Assembly: GCA_030043815.1 (NCBI GenBank)
Contig: JASHWX010000052.1
Span: forward strand, 1-5,161
Source of the DNA: Candidatus Rhabdochlamydia sp.
GTDB lineage: Bacteria; Chlamydiota; Chlamydiia; Chlamydiales; Rhabdochlamydiaceae
Reading direction: 5' to 3'
Length of the DNA stretch: 5,161 bases
The notes under the pieces were generated by a model, which was not told where the DNA came from, did no database searches, and was given only the letters and a program-made list of their open reading frames with translations. Below are positions 1 through 5,161 of the stretch, piece after piece. How positions within the stretch are numbered: the first letter of the stretch is position 1; every line of letters begins with the position of its first letter. Both the position numbers and the translations under genes were made by a program.

Positions 1-395
1 CCTTCCCATTTGGTCTGACCGTAGCAATTGGCAGGCTGGCAAACATCTGTCTCTTTATAGGGAACTGTGCCTCTGCCGTCAAAGACATAATCGGTGGAGA
101 TGTGCACGAGGCGGGCTTCTAAAGCCTTGGCCACAGTGGCGATGTTAGCGGCTCCTAAGGCATTGGCCGCGTAGGCGGCTTCCCTCTCTTTTTCCGCGCC
201 ATCGACATGGGTGTAGGCGGCGCAATTGACGATATGGGTCGGGCGGATGCGAGGGGCGATTTCTTGAAGTTGAGAGAGATGTGAAATGTCGGCCTCGCTT
301 CGAGAAGTGCCCGCGACGTCAATGCCTAACCGGCGGCATAGTGCGATCATTGCTGCGCCTAGCATTCCATTGGACCCTGTCACCCAAATCTTCAT
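1..395 (-). CDS. rfbD: dTDP-4-dehydrorhamnose reductase, N-terminal part (runs off the left edge)
   Basis: This enzyme (also RmlD) reduces dTDP-4-dehydro-L-rhamnose to dTDP-L-rhamnose with NAD(P)H in the cytoplasm, the last step of rhamnose donor synthesis for LPS O-antigen or other surface glycans. I translated the 131 complete codons visible. They show an N-terminal Rossmann nucleotide-binding loop TGSNGMLG (residues 6-13), NCAAYTHVDGAE (57-68), HISTDYVFDG (98-107) and YGQTK (125-129). T101, Y125 and K129 match the catalytic Thr-Tyr-Lys triad of short-chain dehydrogenase-type RmlD. Roughly the C-terminal half, including the substrate-binding domain, lies outside the window. The ATG at 393-395 overlaps the rfbC stop in an ATGA, and GGAGG at 400-404 lies 4 bases upstream of it inside rfbC. 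Both support this start and co-translation with rfbC. Small departures from the usual motif wording (G66 after VD, C124 before the catalytic Tyr) do not touch catalytic residues. The family assignment is secure. Confidence 0.95.
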   Translation of the reverse strand, partial: MKIWVTGSNGMLGAAMIALCRRLGIDVAGTSRSEADISHLSQLQEIAPRIRPTHIVNCAAYTHVDGAEKEREAAYAANALGAANIATVAKALEARLVHISTDYVFDGRGTVPYKETDVCQPANCYGQTKWE

Positions 396-922
396 ACGAC
401 CTCCATCAGGAGCGGGCTCATGCGGTCGCGCTCTGAAATGAGCGGCTCGTCAAAAGGCCAACAAATTCCTACAAAAGGATCGTCGAAGCGAAAATTGCGC
501 TCTTCAGAGGGATTGTAAATGGCGCTGACTTTATAACAGACATGGGCAGTCTCGCTCACAACGCAAAAACCATGGGCAAATCCTACCGGAATAAAAATTT
601 GCTCCCCATCAGAGGCATCGAGGTAGATCCCTTCCCATTTGCCAAATGTGGGGCTGCCTTGCCTGATGTCGACAAACACATCAAAAATTTTACCTTCCAT
701 GACGCTGACGAGTTTGGCCTGTCCTGGAAACCGCTGGAAATGCATCCCCCGGACCGTCCCTTTCTTGGAAAAGGAATGGTTGTCCTGAACAAAATCGGTC
801 TCAATGCCTGCCTGAGTATAGAGGGGCTTGCGGTAGGTTTCCCTAAAAAACCCTCTCTGATCGAAATAAATCTTTGGGCGGATGAGTTTCACCCCAGCAA
901 AGGATAGATCTTTCACTTCCAT
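392..922 (-). CDS. rfbC: dTDP-4-dehydrorhamnose 3,5-epimerase
   Basis: This enzyme (RmlC) epimerises C3 and C5 of dTDP-4-dehydro-6-deoxy-D-glucose to give dTDP-4-dehydro-L-rhamnose, the substrate of the next gene, rfbD. The 176-residue product has the usual family length and the cupin fold signature along its whole length: FDQRGFFRETY (20-30), FVQDNHSFSKKG (44-55), VRGMHFQ (57-63), FDVFVDIRQGSPTFG (80-94) and IPVGFAHGF (111-119). By alignment from memory to the Salmonella enzyme, catalytic His is H61, its partner Asp is D166 (in SERD), the substrate Lys is K70, the active-site Tyr is Y130, and D81 is also kept, so the enzyme should be active. An in-frame TTG at 923-925 precedes the ATG at 920-922. 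The ATG is preferred because AAGG at 930-933 sits 7 bases from it but only 4 from the TTG. The gene opens a minus-strand unit continuing into rfbD through a 4-base overlap. A promoter candidate lies just upstream. Confidence 0.96.
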   Translation of the reverse strand: MEVKDLSFAGVKLIRPKIYFDQRGFFRETYRKPLYTQAGIETDFVQDNHSFSKKGTVRGMHFQRFPGQAKLVSVMEGKIFDVFVDIRQGSPTFGKWEGIYLDASDGEQIFIPVGFAHGFCVVSETAHVCYKVSAIYNPSEERNFRFDDPFVGICWPFDEPLISERDRMSPLLMEVV

Positions 923-927
923 CAATT

Positions 928-933
928 CACCTT
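928..933 (-). promoter_or_regulatory. Ribosome binding site of rfbC
   Basis: The minus strand reads AAGGTG here. The AAGG core is 7 bases from the ATG at 920-922 and 4 from the in-frame TTG at 923-925, so it decides the start in favour of the ATG. Confidence 0.7.
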
Positions 934-946
934 ATTTTAACCAAAA

Positions 947-974
947 ATCATACCTTTTCTTGCTTTTTTATCAA
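947..974 (-). promoter_or_regulatory. Candidate sigma70-type promoter of rfbCD
   Basis: On the minus strand, TTGATA (969-974) and TATGAT (947-952) are separated by 16 bases. These match the -35 consensus TTGACA at 5 of 6 positions and the -10 consensus TATAAT at 5 of 6. The A-rich spacer suits a promoter. The implied start of transcription near 940 leaves a short leader containing the rfbC ribosome binding site. This is a consensus match by eye. The region is AT-rich, so chance matches are possible, but the position ahead of the first gene of the unit is right. Confidence 0.5.
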
Positions 975-1012
975 TCATCGCCTTATCCTTGACCGGTTAT
1001 TTTTTGATAAGG
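968..1012. repeat. Short inverted repeats between rfbC and the permease gene
   Basis: Two imperfectly nested inverted repeats lie in the divergent intergenic region. TTATCAA at 968-974 is mirrored by TTGATAA at 1004-1010, and CCTTATC at 981-987 is mirrored by GATAAGG at 1006-1012. The left arm of the first covers the proposed -35 box of rfbC. The right arms cover part of the AAGGA ribosome binding site of the permease. They could be an operator or a weak mRNA hairpin over that ribosome binding site, but 7-base arms in AT-rich DNA can also arise by chance. No clear promoter for the permease gene was found in this interval. Confidence 0.3.
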
Positions 1013-1013
1013 A
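1009..1013 (+). promoter_or_regulatory. Ribosome binding site of the aromatic amino-acid permease gene
   Basis: AAGGA ends 6 bases before the ATG at 1020. It directly abuts the in-frame TTG at 1014, leaving no spacer, so it rules out that TTG as the start. Confidence 0.75.
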
Positions 1014-1019
1014 TTGCCC

Positions 1020-2228
1020 ATGCAAATTGCCCAGCGCTTAGGAAGTTTAGGACACCTCTTGGGGGGAACTCTGCTGATCACCGGCACCACGATCGGGGTC
1101 GGCATGCTCGCGCTCCCCGTCGCTACGGGGGAGGGGGGATTTTTTCCTGCGGTCGCTGTCTACTTGCTCTGCTGGCTGTTTATGCTTTGCACGGGGCTTT
1201 TGCTTTTGGAAGTTTGCACCTGGATGCCCAAAGAATCGAACTTGATCACAATGGCCCATCGTTTGCTTGGGCCGGCAGGTAAGAACATCTGCTGGGCAGT
1301 CTATCTCTTTCTTTTCGTCACCGTGATGATCGCCCACGTGCTGGGGGGCGGGGCCGTTTTGAATGAAATCTTCCATGGGGCCATTCCTTCCTGGGCAGCG
1401 ATGGTCATTTACGTTCTCATTTTCTCTCCTGTCGTCTATCTCGGGACAAAATGGGTCAATCGGCTTAACCTCACTTTGATGGTCGGCGTCGCCGCATCTT
1501 ACTTTTTATTCATTGCGGTCTCCAATGGGCATGTCAATCCTCACCTGCTCGCACGGGCGAACTGGTCCAAGGCTTTTCTGGCACTGCCTATCCTCTTTAC
1601 TGCCTTTACTTTCCAAGTCATTATCCCCACGTTGATGACTTACATGGACCGCGACGTTAAAAAGGTGCGGCTTTCCATCTTGCTAGGGACCACAATTCCT
1701 CTTATCGTCTACCTCGTTTGGGAATTTTTAATTTTAGGCATTGTCCCAGCCCATGGCCCAAATGGTCTTGCCGAAGCTGCCCGAAAAGGGTGGAATGCGG
1801 TCATGCCGTTAAAAGAACTGATCGGCAGCCCCATCGTGACTGCAATTGGTCAATCCTTTGCATTCTTTACGATGACAACGTCCTACATCGGTCTTGCCCT
1901 TGCCTACCTCGACTTTTTGGCCGACGGGCTTAAAGTGGAGAAAAAAGGGCTGAAAAAAGTGATGCTCTGTCTGGCTGTATTCGTCCCTCCGACGTTCATC
2001 GCGATGACATACCCTCATATTTTTATCACCGCATTGAGCTATGCAGGGGGTTTTAGCTGCGCGATCTTGTTCGGATTGTTCCCCCCTGTCATGGTCTGGG
2101 TCGGCAGATACATTAAAAAGTACGATCACAATCCACAGATCCGCGGCGGCAAAGTGTTTCTTTCCACGTTGATCCTCTTCGTCTTGATCGAACTTGGCAT
2201 AGAGATCTCGCAAGAATTTCTTCGTTGA
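1020..2228 (+). CDS. tyrP: Tyrosine/tryptophan permease, HAAAP family (TyrP-like)
   Basis: This is an inner-membrane permease of the hydroxy/aromatic amino-acid family (HAAAP, in the APC superfamily), expected to import tyrosine and/or tryptophan by proton symport. The product of 402 residues has the family's length and about 11 hydrophobic helices, roughly at 12-35, 41-64, 88-110, 124-142, 150-168, 184-206, 218-241, 271-300, 312-329, 334-360 and 378-397. The broken first helix carries the signature TGTTIGVGMLALP (21-33). FTAFTFQVIIPTLMTYMDRD (193-212) corresponds to the conserved helix 6 segment, with Q199 near where proteobacterial members often have His. TM7 ends in LVWEFLILGIVP (232-243). 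The start is ATG at 1020, set by AAGGA at 1009-1013; an in-frame TTG at 1014 is too close to it. The gene diverges from rfbCD and lies 35 bases before the barrel gene on the same strand, so the two may be co-transcribed. Family certain; choice among Tyr, Trp or both is not visible, so the symbol is by similarity. Confidence 0.9.
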   Translation: MQIAQRLGSLGHLLGGTLLITGTTIGVGMLALPVATGEGGFFPAVAVYLLCWLFMLCTGLLLLEVCTWMPKESNLITMAHRLLGPAGKNICWAVYLFLFVTVMIAHVLGGGAVLNEIFHGAIPSWAAMVIYVLIFSPVVYLGTKWVNRLNLTLMVGVAASYFLFIAVSNGHVNPHLLARANWSKAFLALPILFTAFTFQVIIPTLMTYMDRDVKKVRLSILLGTTIPLIVYLVWEFLILGIVPAHGPNGLAEAARKGWNAVMPLKELIGSPIVTAIGQSFAFFTMTTSYIGLALAYLDFLADGLKVEKKGLKKVMLCLAVFVPPTFIAMTYPHIFITALSYAGGFSCAILFGLFPPVMVWVGRYIKKYDHNPQIRGGKVFLSTLILFVLIELGIEISQEFLR

Positions 2229-2238
2229 TCGAATTCGC

Positions 2239-2256
2239 TAAAAGGTTTACCTTTTA
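2239..2256 (+). other. Small perfect hairpin between permease and barrel genes
   Basis: TAAAAGG (2239-2245) and CCTTTTA (2250-2256) form a perfect 7-base-pair stem around the loop TTTA. The stem ends 7 bases before the ATG at 2264. It has only two G-C pairs and no run of T after it, so it is a poor rho-independent terminator. It contains the only purine-rich ribosome-binding-like stretch in the gap (AAAAGG), which is about 18 bases from the ATG and so too distant to be typical. It might modulate translation of the downstream gene, act as an operator, or be chance. Confidence 0.35.
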
Positions 2257-2263
2257 AAGCCTT

Positions 2264-3208
2264 ATGAAGTACTTACTTTTATGCGCTTGTTCATCACTTC
2301 TCATCGCTGATCAGACAGAGCAGCCGTCTACACCTTGGTTGACTGGGCCATTGTTGACCCCTTCAGGGCATGTCATTCCGAACGGGCACTTTAACATCGA
2401 GCCTTACGAGTACGTCACGACCAATTTTGCAGCTTATAATCCCCACTGGGATTCCAAATCAATCCACAACATCTACAATCTCATCACGCAGGTTCCCGTT
2501 CAGATTGGAATGCCTTGCGCCCTCGATTTCACATTCACTCCCCAATGGGCATGGAACCATACATCTGGCGCTTCTCATTGGGTGTTGAATGACATGGTGT
2601 TTGGTTTTGACTATCAGCTCTATGCGGGCAAGGCATTGACATCCGCTGCTCTCAAACTCCAAATCCGCGCAAATGCACCCATTGGCAAATATCAAAAGCT
2701 CAATCCAAAATATAAGAAAATGGACATCGGCGGCGCAGGCAGCTGGCTTCCAAGCATCGGAGTCGTCTTTTCTGATCTTGTTTGGTTTGGAGGACCTTAC
2801 TTCTTTGCTCCCCGGCTCAATGTCCAATACACGTTCCCCACTCCTGTCCACGTAAAGAACTACAATGCTTATGGCGGAGGGCATCACACCCGCGGCAAGG
2901 TGTTCCCGGGCCAATCTCTTCTTGTTCAATTTGGATTTGAAGTGACGCTTTCGAAAGAGTGGGCATTTGCAAACGACTTTCAATATGTCCACTTCAACAA
3001 AACGCGGTTCAAAGGCCATAAAGGCAAAACCGACGGAGTTCCAAATGAAGTGGGCTATCCTTCATCAGAACAATTCAGCGTGGCGCCTGCCATTGAATAC
3101 AACTGGAATGCTTACATCGGCATCATCGCCGGCGCGTGGTTCACGTTTGCCGGACGCAATGCGTCTGATTTTGCAAGCGGGGTCGTCGCCTTCAACGTTT
3201 ACCATTAA
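2264..3208 (+). CDS. Putative outer-membrane beta-barrel protein (secreted, MetA/phenol-degradation-like transporter type)
   Basis: I do not recognise a characterised homologue. The 314-residue product starts with a short Sec-type signal peptide (MKYLLLCACSSLLIA, likely cut after A15). The mature part alternates polar and hydrophobic or aromatic residues as in membrane beta strands, for example 43-51, 86-97, 128-137, 181-190, 217-229, 233-244, 270-280, 283-295 and 303-313, rich in Trp, Tyr and Phe. About 10-12 strands are plausible. The segment ANAPIGKYQKLNP (136-148), followed by Gly-rich sequence and a further strand, resembles the PTGxY region of MetA-pathway outer-membrane proteins, so a transporter or porin-like role is a reasonable guess. 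The N-terminal TGPLLTPSGHVIPNGH block (27-42) looks like a family signature. The last residue is His, preceded by aromatic Phe and Tyr (AFNVYH), rather than the usual terminal Phe. There is no typical ribosome binding site. The start is chosen because it alone gives the signal peptide. The 3' end overlaps ppsA by 17 bases. Confidence 0.75.
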   Translation: MKYLLLCACSSLLIADQTEQPSTPWLTGPLLTPSGHVIPNGHFNIEPYEYVTTNFAAYNPHWDSKSIHNIYNLITQVPVQIGMPCALDFTFTPQWAWNHTSGASHWVLNDMVFGFDYQLYAGKALTSAALKLQIRANAPIGKYQKLNPKYKKMDIGGAGSWLPSIGVVFSDLVWFGGPYFFAPRLNVQYTFPTPVHVKNYNAYGGGHHTRGKVFPGQSLLVQFGFEVTLSKEWAFANDFQYVHFNKTRFKGHKGKTDGVPNEVGYPSSEQFSVAPAIEYNWNAYIGIIAGAWFTFAGRNASDFASGVVAFNVYH

Positions 3209-5161
3209 ATATGCGGAGAGCGCCTGGAATGCTGTCTGGATTGAGCGAAATCGTGTCAATGCCCTCTTTGACCAGAAAACGGGCAAACTCGGGATAGTCG
3301 CTTGGGGCTTGTCCGCAAATCCCCACCTTGCGTTTTTTTCTGTGTGCGACTTTGATGAGCTCGGCGATCAGCTTTGTAACAGAAGGATTGCGCTCGTCAA
3401 ACAATGAAGAGAGCTCTTCGGAATCGCGATCGATGCCCAAGGTGAGCTGCGTCAAATCATTCGACCCGATTGAAAATCCATCAAAGCGATCGGCAAATTC
3501 ACTTGCCAAAATGATATTAGAAGGGATCTCCGCCATGACATAAACTTTTAACCCTTTTACACCGCGCTTCAATCCATTTTTGGCAAGGACATGCAGCACA
3601 TCATCGGCTTCGCTCAACGTGCGGCAAAAGGGGATCATCACGATGACATTCTTGAGCCCCATTTCCTCTCTAACACGCTTAATCGCTGCGCACTCGAGCG
3701 CAAATCCCTCTCGATATCTTGGGTTGTAATAACGGGAAGCTCCCCGAAATCCCAGCATCGGGTTTTCTTCCTTAGGCTCGAAAACTTTCCCGCCGATCAA
3801 ATTGGCATATTCATTCGTTTTAAAGTCGCTCATGCGGACAATGACGGGATAGGGATAGCGCGCGGACGCAATTTTTCCGATCCCTCGCGCAAGATGGTCG
3901 ATGAAATATTCTTTTTTGTCGCGGTAGCCTCGCGTGAGGTTCTCGATTTTTTCCTTCTCTTTCGGATCTTTGACTTTCTCGAAATGCACCAAGGCCATGG
4001 GATGGATTTGGATGATGTCATTGATGATGAACTCCATGCGCGCAAGGCCAATGCCCATACAAGGAATGCGCCACCAGCGAAAGGCCGCTTCTGGACTTGC
4101 AATATTCATCATGATCTGCGTTTTCATTTTCGGAAGCTTTTCCAATTTGATCTGCTGCACTTTGAACGGCAGCTCGCCTCGATAAATGAAACCCGTTTCT
4201 CCTTCAGCACAAGAGAGCGTGATCATCTCCTTGTCTTTGATTGCCTTCGTCCCCATGTTCGTCCCAACTACCGCCGGAACGCCCAGTTCCCGGCTCACAA
4301 TCGCAGCATGTGATGTTCTTCCGCCATGATCCGTGATGATCGCAGTCGCGCGCTGCATGATCGGCACCCAATCGGGCGAGGTCATCTCGGTCACCAAGAT
4401 ATTTCCCGTTTCAAACTTGTCGATGTCAGCAAGATGTTTGATCACCTGGGCTTTGGCCGCAACGATCGCTTCCCCGATGGCAAGACCTTGGCAGACCACT
4501 GTCCCCTTTTTGGGCAGGCGGTACGTTTTAAAACTATCCCCTTTTTTCTGCGATTGCACGGTTTCAGGACGCGCCTGCACGATGAACAGCTCGCCCGTGA
4601 TCCCATCCTTGGCCCATTCAATGTCCATCGGCATTTTGTAATGCTCTTCAATGATCATTCCCCATTTGGAGAGCTTGCGGATTTCTTTTTCATCGAGAAC
4701 AAATTTCTCCCGCTCTTTTTGAGGCGTCTTGAGATTTTTGGTCCCTTTGCCCGCATAGACCATCTTCTGCTCTTTCATCCCCAATTTCTTTTCGATGATG
4801 CAAAGCAAGGGCTTGAAGACGACATATTCATCCGGATTGACAGAGCCTTGGACGACATTTTCCCCCAGCCCCCAAGAAGCATTGATCACGACGACATGGG
4901 GAAATCCCGTATCGGTATGCAGTGTAAACATCACCCCAGCTGATCCCTTATCCGACCGCACCATCTTTTGAATGCCGCATGACAGGGCAATTTTTAAATG
5001 ATCGAACCCTTTGGCTTCGCGATAGGCAATCGCACGGTCCGTAAACAGCGAGGCAAAACACCGCGCGCAAGCCACCATCACGGCCCTCTCCCCGCGAATA
5101 TGCAAATAGGTCTCCTGCTGTCCTGCAAAGCTTGCCGACGGCAAATCTTCCGCCGTCGCGC
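3192..5161 (-). CDS. ppsA: Phosphoenolpyruvate synthase, lacking its N-terminus (runs off the right edge)
   Basis: Phosphoenolpyruvate synthase (pyruvate, water dikinase) converts ATP, pyruvate and water to AMP, phosphoenolpyruvate and phosphate in the cytoplasm, allowing gluconeogenesis from pyruvate or amino acids. The 655 residues visible are numbered from the first full codon (5157-5159). The end of the ATP-binding domain shows SFAGQQETY (9-17), WGLGENVVQGSVNPDE (96-111), MDIEWAKDG (178-186) and FIVQARPET (192-200). The phosphohistidine swivel domain shows TDHGGRTSHAAIVSRE (276-291), with catalytic H284 corresponding to E. coli H421. The PEP/pyruvate TIM barrel shows GLARMEFI (371-378), FKTNEYANL (446-454), LGFRG (469-473), MAEIPSN (543-549), SIGSNDLTQ (563-571) and CGQAPSD with the catalytic Cys at 615. 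By comparison with the 792-residue E. coli protein, about 130 N-terminal residues lie off the edge. The TTG at 5142-5144 is an internal Leu codon of the EDLPSASFAG stretch, not a start. No damage is seen. The stop lies inside the end of the convergent barrel gene. Confidence 0.97.
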   Translation of the reverse strand, partial: ATAEDLPSASFAGQQETYLHIRGERAVMVACARCFASLFTDRAIAYREAKGFDHLKIALSCGIQKMVRSDKGSAGVMFTLHTDTGFPHVVVINASWGLGENVVQGSVNPDEYVVFKPLLCIIEKKLGMKEQKMVYAGKGTKNLKTPQKEREKFVLDEKEIRKLSKWGMIIEEHYKMPMDIEWAKDGITGELFIVQARPETVQSQKKGDSFKTYRLPKKGTVVCQGLAIGEAIVAAKAQVIKHLADIDKFETGNILVTEMTSPDWVPIMQRATAIITDHGGRTSHAAIVSRELGVPAVVGTNMGTKAIKDKEMITLSCAEGETGFIYRGELPFKVQQIKLEKLPKMKTQIMMNIASPEAAFRWWRIPCMGIGLARMEFIINDIIQIHPMALVHFEKVKDPKEKEKIENLTRGYRDKKEYFIDHLARGIGKIASARYPYPVIVRMSDFKTNEYANLIGGKVFEPKEENPMLGFRGASRYYNPRYREGFALECAAIKRVREEMGLKNVIVMIPFCRTLSEADDVLHVLAKNGLKRGVKGLKVYVMAEIPSNIILASEFADRFDGFSIGSNDLTQLTLGIDRDSEELSSLFDERNPSVTKLIAELIKVAHRKKRKVGICGQAPSDYPEFARFLVKEGIDTISLNPDSIPGALRIFNGKR

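Noticed and set aside
542..907. 121-residue plus-strand open frame opposite rfbC
   Set aside because: rfbC carries every catalytic residue of its family in the minus frame. The antisense frame has no independent support.
989..1019. TTGACC at 989-994 as a -35 box for the permease gene
   Set aside because: A -10 box at normal spacing would fall at about 1012-1017, on the end of the ribosome binding site and the start region. The bases there (GATTGC) do not match.
2239..2256. Rho-independent terminator for the permease gene
   Set aside because: The stem has only two G-C pairs and is not followed by a T run, so I list it only as a hairpin of unknown role.
2264..2290. Possible lipoprotein signal in the barrel protein (Cys at residues 7 and 9)
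   Set aside because: The Cys residues come too early, leaving only a few hydrophobic residues before them. Ordinary signal peptidase cleavage after A15 fits better.
2459..3019. 186-residue open frame on the minus strand opposite the barrel gene
   Set aside because: There is no recognisable motif, ribosome binding site or signal. The plus-strand frame has a signal peptide and a consistent strand pattern, so this is a shadow.
3591..4943. Two long open frames on the plus strand (3591-4313, 240 residues, and 4326-4943, 205 residues) almost end to end opposite ppsA
   Set aside because: They lie wholly antisense to a strongly conserved ppsA coding region. Their translations show no recognisable domain and a His/Arg/Phe-rich composition typical of a shadow frame.
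5142..5144. TTG as a possible start for a shortened PpsA
   Set aside because: The frame continues upstream to the window edge as A-T-A-E-D before this codon, matching the conserved ATAEDxPxASFAG region, so it is an internal Leu codon.

Overview
The window holds five protein genes and almost no intergenic space. They look like ordinary chromosomal genes from a Gram-negative bacterium with roughly 50% GC by eye. Two features hint at an intracellular or amoeba-associated lineage such as Parachlamydiales (Chlamydiae) or Legionellales. One is an 11-helix tyrosine/tryptophan permease of the HAAAP type. The other is a secreted beta-barrel protein opening with a TGPLLTPSGHVIPNGH-like segment. This taxonomic reading is inference; the sequence contains no rRNA or other decisive marker.

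Layout from left to right. (1) Positions 1-922 on the minus strand carry a dTDP-L-rhamnose pair. rfbC (dTDP-4-dehydrorhamnose 3,5-epimerase, complete) comes first, followed by rfbD (dTDP-4-dehydrorhamnose reductase, running off the left edge), joined by a 4-base ATGA overlap. (2) Positions 923-1019 form a divergent intergenic region with a good sigma70-like promoter facing rfbC and short inverted repeats. (3) Positions 1020-2228 on the plus strand encode an aromatic amino-acid permease of the TyrP type. (4) A 35-base gap with a small perfect hairpin leads to a plus-strand gene (2264-3208) for a putative outer-membrane beta-barrel protein. (5) Positions 3192-5161 on the minus strand hold most of phosphoenolpyruvate synthase (ppsA), missing roughly its first 130 residues at the right edge. 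Its 3' end overlaps the 3' end of the barrel gene by 17 bases.

Functionally, the rfb pair performs the last two steps of dTDP-L-rhamnose synthesis for surface polysaccharide. The permease imports aromatic amino acids, the barrel protein probably sits in the outer membrane, and PpsA makes phosphoenolpyruvate from pyruvate for gluconeogenesis. Nothing ties these into one new system. I found no mobile element, CRISPR array, tRNA, rRNA or convincing rho-independent terminator. The least understood gene is the barrel protein, and the most unusual arrangement is the tail-to-tail overlap between it and ppsA.
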